64,000 nt of DNA from Williamsia sp. 1138 (lineage in GTDB: Bacteria; Actinomycetota; Actinomycetes; Mycobacteriales; Mycobacteriaceae): positions 62,001-126,000 of the forward strand of contig NZ_MJEJ02000040.1 in the NCBI RefSeq assembly GCF_002095435.2. Direction: 5' to 3'. Below the pieces are notes generated by a model, which did not search any database, had not been told where the DNA came from, and worked only from the letters and a program-made list of their open reading frames with translations. Shown here in pieces: positions 1 to 8,676 of this stretch; the first letter of the stretch is position 1; each line of letters starts with the position of its first letter. The translations under genes were made by a program, and so were the position numbers.

Positions 1-1
1 C

Positions 2-55
2 TTCTGGGTTGCGGTGTTCTTCCTCTGCACCACGGTGTTCTGGAGCCTGCCCTAG
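2..55 (+). CDS. C-terminal end of a membrane protein (partial)
   Basis: Only the last 17 codons lie in the window. They read in frame to a TAG stop at 53-55 and encode an aromatic, hydrophobic stretch (FWVAVFFLCTTVFWSLP), which looks like the end of a transmembrane segment. The gene begins upstream and its family cannot be judged. It converges on the next gene with only 3 nt between the stop codons. Confidence 0.4.
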   Translation, partial: FWVAVFFLCTTVFWSLP

Positions 56-58
56 CGA

Positions 59-811
59 TCAGAAACCGGTGCGGTCGAGCCAGGTGTCCCAGACCGAACG
101 GTCTCCGATGATCTCGACCCCGGCGTCATCGGTCGGGCGTCGCCGAGTCAGCGCGAGCAGCAGATCGACCGATCGTCCGCGGACGGCCGTCGTCGCCTTG
201 GCGTGAGAGTGCTCGACGCCGAGCGCATCGCCATCGCGACGGATGAACCATTCGCCTGCCGAACCGAGATCCTTCTCGGCCGCGTGCAGGTGCAAAGTGG
301 ACCCGTCGTCGAGTGGGGGAGTCCGTCGGCCGGCGGGCTCTGCTGCGAATATCTCGAACCATTCGGAGATGCAGTCAGCGGACAGTTCCGGCGACAGCGT
401 GTAATCGCGTCCCACCGCGAGCTCTGCGTCTGCGCGATGGACCGTGGTCTCGTGCAGGCGACGGCGGATCCACCAGGAGGCGGGACGGGGTCCTACGAAG
501 GTCCATACCGGAGTGTCGGGACCGGTCGCCCCCACCGCGTCGAGCAGTGTCCGGACGCCACCGTGGTACCACTCGATCGCACCATCGATGTCCGCCGGCG
601 GCTTACCGTCGGGCACCTGCCGAGGGTCTCGAGGGCCGTCGGCCTTCTCGGCGACGATCTGGGCGGCCCAGCGATCACCTCGGCCGATGTGGCGGAAGAG
701 CTGCTGGATCGTCCACTCCGGACACGTCGGTACGGGCGCGCCGTGGTCCGCGCCTCGGAAGACCTCACCGAGTAAGCGGTTCTGTTCGAGGAGAGCAGCT
801 GAGTAGTCCAT
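59..811 (-). CDS. Maleylpyruvate isomerase family mycothiol-dependent enzyme
   Basis: A 250-residue protein of the DinB/MDMPI (TIGR03083-type) family. These are metal-binding proteins thought to use mycothiol as thiol cofactor. The N-terminal helix carries the family signature with CPEWTIQQLFRHIG near residues 30-45; its His is a typical metal ligand. Further conserved features are WWIRRRLHETTVHRADAEL near the middle, with His residues spaced as in the family. The substrate cannot be told from sequence; true maleylpyruvate isomerases are a minority of the family. The ATG at 811 is preceded by a TATCGT -10 box (818-823, minus strand) only 6 nt away and no Shine-Dalgarno, suggesting a leaderless mRNA. 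Confidence 0.8.
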   Translation of the reverse strand: MDYSAALLEQNRLLGEVFRGADHGAPVPTCPEWTIQQLFRHIGRGDRWAAQIVAEKADGPRDPRQVPDGKPPADIDGAIEWYHGGVRTLLDAVGATGPDTPVWTFVGPRPASWWIRRRLHETTVHRADAELAVGRDYTLSPELSADCISEWFEIFAAEPAGRRTPPLDDGSTLHLHAAEKDLGSAGEWFIRRDGDALGVEHSHAKATTAVRGRSVDLLLALTRRRPTDDAGVEIIGDRSVWDTWLDRTGF

Positions 812-867
812 GGCTGAACGATACCGCCCGGGTCTGCCGTGACCGTGCCGGAAATCGCCGACGGAGG

Positions 868-3800
868 TCAGCGGCCGGCCAAGGCCGGCGCTCCGGTACC
901 GGGTGTCGATGGCGGCAGTATCGTGAGCAGCCGTGGGCTCACTGTCGTCGAGGCCGGATCGGGCCGTCCAAGAGCATATTTGCGTACCTCGCCACCCGGG
1001 CCGGCGACCAGCAGGTCAGCGCCCGTGGTGGTGCTCGTGGTCGCGAGCCGGGCACCCGAACCGGGGAAGGCTGCGAACGATGCGATCTGACGGAACGCCA
1101 CCGAGTCGTGGTGATGGGCCGGATTCTGCAGGTACATCTCGGGTCCACCGTCGAGCAGCGATCCACTGGACCAGACGTTCACCACGCCTTCGCCCGAGGC
1201 CATCCCGGTGACGATGCTCTGTGCGCCACCCTCTGCGCCTGCAACCCATCCCGTCGCCAATGACACTCCACCGGTGTAGGTCTCGTCGAAGGCAAGAAAC
1301 TCTGAGGTCTTCGTCGGTTCGCCTATCTTGACCGCGTGTTCGGGGTCCGGTCTGGAACCGGGGCGCTCGTGTCGTGCCGTCGGCTGGTAGAGGTCGTAAC
1401 GGAAGGTCTTGATCAGCGGTGACTCACCGGGCCCCGGCGCCGTCACGATGCTCATCCGGCCGGAAACGGCGTCGACCATCCCCGTCGCGACGGTGACCCC
1501 GCTCGTCGACCCCGGGTAGGGCGTGAAGCGTGAGAACTCATCAGGTGCCGTGCCGGACGGAGGCAGCACGCTCGAATAGATCCGCACCTGCGATTCGGTG
1601 CCGGGTCCTGTACCGACGATGATGTTGTCGGCCAGAGCATTTCCATCGATATCCGCGCCCGCGACGTTCACCCCACCGCGGACGTCGGCAGGGAAAGGTG
1701 CAAAGCGGGTGATCTCCTGCTGGAAGGGTGCACCACCCGCACCGCTGTACGCAACGACCTGCGGCGCGACCCCGGGCCCGGTGCCGGCCAGCAGGTCGAG
1801 CACCATGTCGCCGTCGACGTCTGCCATGGCCACGGTCGGTGTTCCCTCGAACCCGGGAAAGGGAGTGATGTTTGCCAGGGGCCGGTCTCCCGTGCCGTCG
1901 AGGACCTGTACCGCAGCTGCCCTGCCGGGTGAACCAGGCACTGTCACTGCATAACTCGACACCTCGGGGATCACATTGACCGTGGCCATCAACCCGTTGT
2001 CCTCGTGGTTGAGGCGGTGGCAGTGGATCACGTATGTCCCGATGTACTCGGTGAACTCGGACCGCAGGGTGAGAGAGGCCGGAACCAGGGCGTTTTCCTG
2101 GTCGTCGGTCACCGGTGCCGGAACGTTGATGTTGTCGACGCCCCACGGCTGTACGCCGGTGGTGGTCCCGGCGATCGGATCCACCATCTCGGTGACCTGA
2201 AAGTCGTTGACGTGGATGTGCATCGGATGTTCGTCGTTGTTGAGGTTGGTGATCTTCCATTCCTCGACCGAGTTCAGTCGTGGCTGGATCAGAGGGATGT
2301 TGGGGTATGTGCTCGAGTCGAAGGCATACGTGAACGCCTTGGGATCGTTCTCGCTGGCCAACGTGTTCGTGAAACCGCCTGACACGACGAGTTCACGGCT
2401 GACGTCCACGGGCATCGCCGAGGTGTCGACAAAGGACGTGTAGGCGTTCAGTGGCTGCCCGTGGTCGAAGGCGGTGGTCTGTCCCTGCCCCTCGCCCGGT
2501 GTGGCGTGGATGAGCTTCTGGGTGGGAAAGGTGAAGAATCCGTCGGCGTAGCTGATGTGCCGTGGGTCGACGGTGACCGTACCGAGTTCGGCGGGTGGGT
2601 TGTCGGTGCCGTTGTTGGTATAGAGAACACCGGGATTGGAGACCGGCTCGGCACCGGCGAGCGGTGGCATGTCGAGGATGAGATCACCCGTCGCCGGCAT
2701 CGTGACCGCGATGGCGTACCGGGACGCGGGCGGGACGACGAGCCGAGTGCCGTCACCGCCTACGGGGCCCGCGACCTTCGTGTAGGGATTTCCGTCCTGG
2801 CCGACGATGGCGAACGTCGGATGGTTGCCGGTGGCGGTCTCCGTGAGCCGCAGTGGCATGTAGGCGAAGTCGCTGATGTTCGCGAGCACCCAGATCTCGG
2901 TCTGGCCCGGTTCGAGTTCGAGCTTCGGCTGGAACAGTCCGTTGACGGTGAACTGGACATCACGTTCGTTGTCGGGCAGGTCCGGATTCGCTCGGATCGT
3001 GGTCTTCTCGCCGATGAACGTCTGCAGGTTCTGCGGGACCATCTGGTTCTGGCCCCGATGATTGTCGGGGGACAGGGGTCCGGAGTACCAGTTGGTGAAG
3101 TACTGCGACCCCTTCGCCGTCTCGGCAAAGTTCGTCGGCGCCAGGACCGGTCGATAGGTGCCGTCCGCGAGCTGCGCAGGGTCGGGCGGGGTGAGCGTAC
3201 TCAGATACTGCGGCCAGCCCGGATGATTGAGTGTCGCGCCGTCACCGCTGCGGTCGAAGACATAGTTGTACTGCAAGGCCATATCGCGAATCGGTATGTT
3301 CTTCTCCGTGACGATGGGCAGGTTCCCGTCTGGCCGCCCGATCTCCAGCAGGCCCGCCAGACCTGAGTAGGTCTGCGCGGCGGTGAGGGTGTGACGATGG
3401 CTGTGATACCAATACATCCCGTTGGGCATGTCATCCGGAATCGCATAGTCATAGGTGTTGCCCAGGCCCGCGGGAATGTCGAGAAGCACGTTGTCCGCGT
3501 TGCCATCCGGGCTCACATGGAGTCCGTGGGTGTGCAGATTCAGCGGCGATGATTCAAGCGCGGGAGGGTAGATCGGGACCTCACCGCCCTTGGGCGTGAA
3601 CGCCGGGTCGTAGTAGTCCCTGATCGTCAGGCCCTGCAGGTCGTTGTCGTAGTGGACGATCAGTCGCTCGCCGGGGTCGACGCGCAGGGTCGGGGCGGGA
3701 TACAGGTTGTCGCCGGTGGTCTCGCCGTTCGACGCGGTGCCCACGATGACCTCATATCCGAAGATGAGGAAGTCCGACACCGGACGCGACGCGGTGTCGA

Positions 3801-4026
3801 GGGCGACGGTGCCCTGATGGGCGGACAAACGTACCTCGAGTACCCCGTTCACACTCGAGAGCTTGACAGGTTCGGTATATGCCACGGGGCTACCGTCCGG
3901 GCCGTGGTTGGCACCGGCGTAGGCGAGGTCGTCATCGGAACCCCCGGACATGCAGGCGGCGATGACAATCGCCGTCGTGAGGGCGATCGCCATGGCGGAT
4001 GAGAGCTTTGCGCGACTGTCGAACAT
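868..4026 (-). CDS. Multicopper oxidase lipoprotein with C-terminal FG-GAP/VCBS-like repeats
   Basis: 1052 residues. The N terminus is a lipoprotein signal with lipobox I-A-A-C (Cys25), so it is probably anchored outside the cytoplasmic membrane. All four copper-binding signatures are present: HTHG at about 165-168, WYHSH at about 206-210, HPMHIH near 600 and HCHRLNHEDNGLM near 670. The type 1 copper axial ligand is therefore probably Met. After the cupredoxin domains come about 350 residues with repeats of the form DxDGxxxxDxxxGTGPG, like FG-GAP/VCBS calcium-binding beta-propeller blades. Family members oxidise metals, phenols or bilirubin; the substrate here is unknown. A GAGGGA ribosome site precedes the ATG. 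It is far longer than ordinary bacterial multicopper oxidases (about 450-550 residues). It is monocistronic by position. Confidence 0.87.
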   Translation of the reverse strand: MFDSRAKLSSAMAIALTTAIVIAACMSGGSDDDLAYAGANHGPDGSPVAYTEPVKLSSVNGVLEVRLSAHQGTVALDTASRPVSDFLIFGYEVIVGTASNGETTGDNLYPAPTLRVDPGERLIVHYDNDLQGLTIRDYYDPAFTPKGGEVPIYPPALESSPLNLHTHGLHVSPDGNADNVLLDIPAGLGNTYDYAIPDDMPNGMYWYHSHRHTLTAAQTYSGLAGLLEIGRPDGNLPIVTEKNIPIRDMALQYNYVFDRSGDGATLNHPGWPQYLSTLTPPDPAQLADGTYRPVLAPTNFAETAKGSQYFTNWYSGPLSPDNHRGQNQMVPQNLQTFIGEKTTIRANPDLPDNERDVQFTVNGLFQPKLELEPGQTEIWVLANISDFAYMPLRLTETATGNHPTFAIVGQDGNPYTKVAGPVGGDGTRLVVPPASRYAIAVTMPATGDLILDMPPLAGAEPVSNPGVLYTNNGTDNPPAELGTVTVDPRHISYADGFFTFPTQKLIHATPGEGQGQTTAFDHGQPLNAYTSFVDTSAMPVDVSRELVVSGGFTNTLASENDPKAFTYAFDSSTYPNIPLIQPRLNSVEEWKITNLNNDEHPMHIHVNDFQVTEMVDPIAGTTTGVQPWGVDNINVPAPVTDDQENALVPASLTLRSEFTEYIGTYVIHCHRLNHEDNGLMATVNVIPEVSSYAVTVPGSPGRAAAVQVLDGTGDRPLANITPFPGFEGTPTVAMADVDGDMVLDLLAGTGPGVAPQVVAYSGAGGAPFQQEITRFAPFPADVRGGVNVAGADIDGNALADNIIVGTGPGTESQVRIYSSVLPPSGTAPDEFSRFTPYPGSTSGVTVATGMVDAVSGRMSIVTAPGPGESPLIKTFRYDLYQPTARHERPGSRPDPEHAVKIGEPTKTSEFLAFDETYTGGVSLATGWVAGAEGGAQSIVTGMASGEGVVNVWSSGSLLDGGPEMYLQNPAHHHDSVAFRQIASFAAFPGSGARLATTSTTTGADLLVAGPGGEVRKYALGRPDPASTTVSPRLLTILPPSTPGTGAPALAGR

Positions 4027-4191
4027 GCTCTGCGTCCCTCACATCGATGCCGGACATCGATATAGGTCGAGCTCCGCCTCCGGCTGCGTCTCCGCGTGAG
4101 CCGCCCCGGTGGAGTCGCTGCAGCGAATGCGAGAACCATAGCCGGAAGAGGGGCCCAGATCAGCGTGAATGCCCGAACGCCCGACCGCTGA

Positions 4192-5697
4192 TCAGATCGC
4201 GCGGCGCATCATCGAATAGGTGTGGAGCAGGACTGCGACGGCTTGTTCTTCGGCAGCGGACCCCCCGAGCAGGCCGGCTTCGTGGACGCGGCGGAGCCGG
4301 TTGTCGAGTTCCGCGGCCATCGCGCCACGTTCGGCGCCGACGGGCAGACCGATCCGGCCGGCGATCCCGGACCCGACCAGCACCTGCCTGAGTTCGCCGA
4401 CCCATGGCGATTCCGGATCGGTGCGGGTCAGCGAATGCATGGCCTTGAACTCTTCCATCGTGTGCGCCTGGGGGGTCTGCCGAACCTTCCGCAGTATCGA
4501 CCTGATCCGGCCGCCGGCCGGATGCGTCAGCGCCAGATGTTCGATCTGCGTGCAGGTCGAGACCGCCCGGGTGATCAACACCGATCGGGTCAGGTTGACG
4601 TCGATGTTGTCCCGCAGTTCATCGACGCCGGAACGCTGTTGGAGCCAGGCGTTCACCGCGTGCGCACCCTGCGGCGCGACCGCGCGTGCGTGGCGGAGGC
4701 CGTACTCGCCGAGCAGGTCGAGAAGTCGATCACGCCCCGCGTGGGTACCCGGTGACGGCGTTTCGGCCTCGAGCCAGAGCTCGAGTTGCATGTCGGACAG
4801 CCCGGCCAGGGCGGAGAGGGCGTCGGCGTCGGCCTCGGTGAATTGTCCGGTCTGGGCGGTCTGCGCCAGCAAACCGGCGACCGGCTGGACGGTCAGCAGT
4901 GCCGCCGACATCGACCGGGCGATCTTCTCGGACTGCGCGCGCGCCGTGGCGATCGGGTCCTCGTCGCCGAATGCGCCCTCTCCGATGGTGTCGGCCTTGG
5001 CCAGGGCACCAATGGTGTTGACCGCGGAGAAGCCGAGATCATGAAGGAACGCCACCTCGTCGGCCCTGGGGGTGGCGTCGAACAGGAAGATCGCCGCGTC
5101 GGCGCCCACAGACGCATCGCGGGTCTGTCCGTACCCGTCGATGAGCGCGCGCCGCGTCGCCTGTTCGTTGCCCGTGGTGATGGTGGCCAGACCAGGGGTG
5201 TCGATGAGAACCATGCTTCGCAGCAGCCGACTGGGCAGAAAGCGGTCGAGGTAGGCGACTTCGTCTGTGGGGCAGTTGAGCTCGGTGGGGCGGCCGTCGG
5301 TCAGCCGGACACTGTGCCTGGCGCCGCCGACCTTGACGACCTCGGCCCGCGACGGTGCGCCGTCTTGATACACCGCAACGACTTTGGTGCACTCGGTGGC
5401 GGCAGTGTCGGCAACCCTGTCCCCGATGAGAGCATTGACCAGCGTCGACTTACCGGCCTTGACGCGGCCGACCACCACGACGCGGGGCGGGGCCCAGAGG
5501 GCGTCGCGGATCTGGGCGGTGGAGCGGGCCAGTGGGCGGTCGATCCGGGCGATCTCGGCGAGCGCGGCGGTGAGCTGATCCCGTAGGGCGTGGGGTCGGG
5601 TGCGCCGGGTGGGTTGGTGGACGGTGGGCTGATTCGGGGTGGGTCGTTGAGGGGTGGGCTGATTCCGGGTGGGTCGTTGCGGGTTGGGCTGATTCAC
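4192..5697 (-). CDS. Dynamin-like GTPase, IniC-like
   Basis: 501 residues from a GTG at 5697, which overlaps the TGA of the upstream GTPase in a GTGA junction; this coupling decides the start. Residues 2-31 are three 10-residue repeats (NQPNPQRPTR-type). The G domain follows: P-loop GRVKAGKS at about 77-84, a G3 motif DTPG and a G4-like AKAD. Unlike its partner, no hydrophobic membrane-insertion segment is visible. The order (630-residue GTPase then about 500-residue GTPase) and sizes match M. tuberculosis IniA (640) and IniC (493), whose genes are adjacent. IniA-type proteins remodel membranes in a GTP-dependent manner. The identification as IniC rests on architecture and context, not on alignment. 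Confidence 0.75.
   Translation of the reverse strand: MNQPNPQRPTRNQPTPQRPTPNQPTVHQPTRRTRPHALRDQLTAALAEIARIDRPLARSTAQIRDALWAPPRVVVVGRVKAGKSTLVNALIGDRVADTAATECTKVVAVYQDGAPSRAEVVKVGGARHSVRLTDGRPTELNCPTDEVAYLDRFLPSRLLRSMVLIDTPGLATITTGNEQATRRALIDGYGQTRDASVGADAAIFLFDATPRADEVAFLHDLGFSAVNTIGALAKADTIGEGAFGDEDPIATARAQSEKIARSMSAALLTVQPVAGLLAQTAQTGQFTEADADALSALAGLSDMQLELWLEAETPSPGTHAGRDRLLDLLGEYGLRHARAVAPQGAHAVNAWLQQRSGVDELRDNIDVNLTRSVLITRAVSTCTQIEHLALTHPAGGRIRSILRKVRQTPQAHTMEEFKAMHSLTRTDPESPWVGELRQVLVGSGIAGRIGLPVGAERGAMAAELDNRLRRVHEAGLLGGSAAEEQAVAVLLHTYSMMRRAI
5605..5694 (-). repeat. Three 30-bp tandem repeats coding Pro/Gln decapeptides
   Basis: Immediately after the GTG of the IniC-like gene the DNA repeats about every 30 bp. 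It encodes NQPNPQRPTR, NQPTPQRPTP and NQPTVHQPTR. The third copy is the most diverged. The repeat makes a flexible, Pro/Gln-rich N-terminal tail and is a plausible site of copy-number variation between strains. Confidence 0.75.
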
Positions 5698-7586
5698 TGC
5701 GCGGTCTCCACGTCGGCGTCCAGGACGGGGTCCTTGCCCAACGCGACGGGGCCCTTGGTCCGGGCCTCCGCCTTGAGACCGTCGATCGCGGCGTCGAGTT
5801 GTTCGATGAGAGAGACGATCTCGGCCAGTCGCCGGCTCAGGCCCCGAACCCTCTTGTCGCGGGTCGCCTTGTCTTCCTTCGCGGCCTCGGCGCCGGCGTT
5901 GATCTGATCGGTGATCACGTCGGTCTGGGCCCGGAGGTGACGGCGATACGCCACGACGATCTCGGGTCGCGCCGTGGCGACGGTGCGATCGATGACACGC
6001 AACGTCGATTTGTTGGCCAGCGACAATGTCTCGCGCAACCAGGTGATCAGGTGCTGCCTGCCGTTGCGCATCGCTCGATACCCGAGGTTGACCGACAGCC
6101 AGACCCCGCCGGCGACGAGTCCGATCGGCAGCACGGCCGCCATTGCCAGGCTCCCGAAGATGGCCCCGCCGACCATGCCCCCGGTGAGCAGATTGGCGCC
6201 CATGAACCCCATCATCAGAGCGCTGGGATCCACCACATCCTTCCATTTGCGTTGGACCTCAGGAGAATTGATGTCCTCGGCGACCATGGCCCCGGCCACC
6301 GCATCCATGATGTCCTCCCAGTGCTCGTCGTCACCGAAGAGCGACGAGACGATCTGGTGCAGGGACTCGGAGAAGTTCTCGAACGCGCGTGCCGTCGCCG
6401 CCTGGAGGTCGGACATGATCGCGGCGGTGAACACCTGCGGCTGCTTGCGCAGGATCCGCCAGCCCTCACCGTTGATCCGTTCGCTCCAGCCCTCCTTGAT
6501 CTTGTTCAGATCGGAGTCGAGCAACCCTACGGCGCGTTGGCGAGCGAGGGTGATGTCCCGGGAGAGGTGTTGATCCCATTCGGTGCCGTGCTCACGCAGT
6601 GCCTTGAGTGCGGCCTTCTTCTCGGCCAGATCATCGAGCGCCGACGAATCGCCCTGCACGACAGCGATCTCGGTGTCCAGGCGGACTTTCATGCGGTGCA
6701 TGCCGCTGCGGCACACCTGGAGGCCGTCGAGCATCGGGGCGATCTCCGCGTCTTCCAACAGCGTGTCGATGGCGGCGCGGAGGGCGGGAATCCCTGAGGC
6801 TGCCAGAATCTCGTCGCGCGTGTCCGCCGGTTGCTCGAGCGCGGTCAGCGCCCGGACACCCGACACCCCGATCACCTCGACCGTGCGGCCCAGCCGACTT
6901 CGCACGATGGACCGGTTCTCCTCGGCGATCGTGCGCCAGTTGCGCCTGTTCTTGTCGATTTTCGTCATGGCCACGACCACCGACCCCGACGTCTCGGTCG
7001 CGGTCCGCAGGAACTCGATCTCGGGCGCTGTCAGCGGGGCGGCGCTGTCGCACACCATCACGATCGCGCCCGCCCTGCGTGCCGCGGTCAACGCGAGCCG
7101 GGCATGGCGGGGATCGAGCCCACCGGCCCCGGGGGTGTCCACCAGGGTGAGACCGGGCAGATGGAGGGCATCGACTGCGACGACCGCCTCGGTCGGCAGC
7201 GCCTCGACGGTCTGATCCTGCACGTGCCGTCCGTCCATCGTGACCCAGTCGGGTAGCTCGGCCGCGTCGATCACCCGCGTCGAATCCGCGAACACCAGGC
7301 GCGCGGAGCCTGCGAGCAGGGTGTCGTCAGGTGGTGCGAACCAGACGCTGGCGCTGGTGGTGATGTCGACACCCACCGGTGCCAGATCCGGGTGGCCGAT
7401 GAGTGCGTTGACCAACGTGCTCTTGCCGCGCTTCACCTCTCCGACGAACACGATGGCACCGGCGGTGTCGGCGGCATGGAAGCGCGCGTGCGCGAGCTCG
7501 GCCGCGCGTCCCTGTCCGAACTTGCGGAGGGTTGCGGACGCGGTGGCGAGCGCATCGGCCGCCTCGGCCGTGGCACCTGCGGTCAC
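5694..7586 (-). CDS. Dynamin-like GTPase, IniA-like
   Basis: 630 residues from GTG 7586, preceded by GGGAG with 5 nt spacing. Longer readings in this frame run antisense through the sigma factor gene and are not credible. The G domain has P-loop GEVKRGKS at about 49-56, DTPGAGG (G3) and MTKIDKN (G4). After the long helical stalk come two hydrophobic stretches around residues 430-475 (MMGFMGANLLTGGM and an Ala/Val/Leu-rich run), matching the lipid-interacting tip of bacterial dynamin-like proteins such as IniA. The C terminus is charged and helical. First gene of a two-gene operon with the IniC-like GTPase, divergent from the ECF sigma gene. Probable role: GTP-driven membrane remodelling or envelope stress tolerance, by analogy. 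Confidence 0.8.
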   Translation of the reverse strand: MTAGATAEAADALATASATLRKFGQGRAAELAHARFHAADTAGAIVFVGEVKRGKSTLVNALIGHPDLAPVGVDITTSASVWFAPPDDTLLAGSARLVFADSTRVIDAAELPDWVTMDGRHVQDQTVEALPTEAVVAVDALHLPGLTLVDTPGAGGLDPRHARLALTAARRAGAIVMVCDSAAPLTAPEIEFLRTATETSGSVVVAMTKIDKNRRNWRTIAEENRSIVRSRLGRTVEVIGVSGVRALTALEQPADTRDEILAASGIPALRAAIDTLLEDAEIAPMLDGLQVCRSGMHRMKVRLDTEIAVVQGDSSALDDLAEKKAALKALREHGTEWDQHLSRDITLARQRAVGLLDSDLNKIKEGWSERINGEGWRILRKQPQVFTAAIMSDLQAATARAFENFSESLHQIVSSLFGDDEHWEDIMDAVAGAMVAEDINSPEVQRKWKDVVDPSALMMGFMGANLLTGGMVGGAIFGSLAMAAVLPIGLVAGGVWLSVNLGYRAMRNGRQHLITWLRETLSLANKSTLRVIDRTVATARPEIVVAYRRHLRAQTDVITDQINAGAEAAKEDKATRDKRVRGLSRRLAEIVSLIEQLDAAIDGLKAEARTKGPVALGKDPVLDADVETAQ

Positions 7587-7676
7587 AATGACTCCCGGGT
7601 CAGTCGTTGGAACGGTTTCACTGCCGATTACTCTGCCGCATCCGCAGCCATCTGCGACATTTATCAAGTGACTGAC

Positions 7677-8192
7677 ATGAGCGAGCGGGAACTCGTACTG
7701 CGGAGCCAGGACGGCGACCAGGCGGCATTCGGAGAGCTCGTCACCCGCAACCGCGATCAGATCTGGGCCATCTGTCTGCGGATCACGGCCAACAAGTACG
7801 ACGCAGAGGACGCGTTGCAAGACGCACTGATCGCCGGTTGGCAGAACATCGGCAAGTTCCGGGGCGACTCGAAGTTCACCAGTTGGATGTACCGCATCGC
7901 CTCCAACGCCGCGCTCGCCGTCATCCGCAAGCGACTGGACACCTCGGCCGACGGACCGCCCGAGTTCGAGTCGAACGCGCCGCGAATCGATTCCCAGGTC
8001 ACCGATGTGGCCCGGGTCCGGGCCGCGCTGAGCGCGTTGCCGATCGAGTTCCGGGAAGCAATCGTGTTGCGCGAGTTCGGCGATCTCTCGTATCAGGAAA
8101 TCGCAGACCAGCAGGGGGTGGGCGTGCAGACTGTGAAGAGCCGGATCAACCGGGCCCGCGCCAAACTGCTGGAGATTCTGCACGATGCCTGA
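7677..8192 (+). CDS. RNA polymerase ECF-type sigma factor
   Basis: 171 residues. Region 2 is seen as DAEDALQDALIAGWQNI followed by FTSWMYRIASNAALAVIRKR (-10 recognition and melting). Region 4 is LPIEFREAIVLREFGDLSY followed by a helix-turn-helix, EIADQQGVGVQTVKSRINRAR (-35 recognition). The size is usual for an ECF sigma with no extra domain. ATG 7677 is taken; an in-frame GTG at 7668 is possible, and neither has a good ribosome site. No anti-sigma factor gene is adjacent. Instead a SnoaL-fold gene overlaps the 3' end by 8 nt. A GGAAC at 7609-7613 could be an ECF -35 element for autoregulation, but I see no convincing -10 partner. Confidence 0.9.
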   Translation: MSERELVLRSQDGDQAAFGELVTRNRDQIWAICLRITANKYDAEDALQDALIAGWQNIGKFRGDSKFTSWMYRIASNAALAVIRKRLDTSADGPPEFESNAPRIDSQVTDVARVRAALSALPIEFREAIVLREFGDLSYQEIADQQGVGVQTVKSRINRARAKLLEILHDA

Positions 8193-8676
8193 CGCAATCC
8201 CCGCCCCGCTCGATGTCATCCCCGTCTCCACCGACCCCACCGACGCGCTGATCCGCTTCGCCTTCGGGCTGGATGCCGGCGACAAGGAGATCCTCGAATC
8301 GGCCTTCACCGAGGACGTCGTATTCGACGTCAGCCAGGTGGGGGACGAGCGCAGCGGCTTTCCCGCGATCGAGGGCCGCGACTCGGTCGTCGAGATGCTG
8401 CTGATGTCGATGGGCCCGCTCGACACGATGCACGCGTTGTCCAACTTCCGCGTCCACGTCGGCGGCGACGTCGCCCGCCTCAACTGTTACGCCATGGCGC
8501 AGCATTACCGGCCCGGTGAAGGACGTCCCAGAGACAAGACCGATCAGGTGATGATGGGCAACAAGTACGACGCCGAGCTCGTCCGTGACGGCGCCGGCTG
8601 GCGGATCAGACGCCTGACCATCGTCACCGTCTGGTCGCAGGGCAACCCCGATGTCTTGATCGACCACCTCCGCTGA
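8185..8676 (+). CDS. SnoaL-like (NTF2-fold) protein
   Basis: 163 residues resembling the SnoaL_4 branch of the NTF2 superfamily: an N-terminal helix, FTEDVVFDV, GRDSVVEML, MHALSNFRVHVGGDVARLNCYAMAQH and a C-terminal GWRIRRLTIVTVW strand. Its ATG lies inside the sigma factor gene (8-nt overlap), so the two are translationally coupled. In ECF41/ECF56-type sigma factors a SnoaL-like domain is fused to the sigma C terminus and controls its activity. Here a separate but coupled chain may do the same. That is an inference; it could equally be a small enzyme. Confidence 0.75.
   Translation: MPDAIPAPLDVIPVSTDPTDALIRFAFGLDAGDKEILESAFTEDVVFDVSQVGDERSGFPAIEGRDSVVEMLLMSMGPLDTMHALSNFRVHVGGDVARLNCYAMAQHYRPGEGRPRDKTDQVMMGNKYDAELVRDGAGWRIRRLTIVTVWSQGNPDVLIDHLR

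Noticed and set aside
5698-6246. N-terminal extension of the IniC-like GTPase frame
   Set aside because: It overlaps the C-terminal coding region of the partner gene; the GTGA junction at 5694-5697 gives the natural start.
7609-7613. GGAAC as an ECF -35 autoregulatory promoter
   Set aside because: The motif is present but no matching -10 element lies at 16-19 nt, and a 5-mer is expected by chance.
7587-8483. N-terminal extension of the IniA-like GTPase frame
   Set aside because: It runs antisense through the sigma factor; GTG 7586 has a ribosome site and begins at the expected domain boundary.
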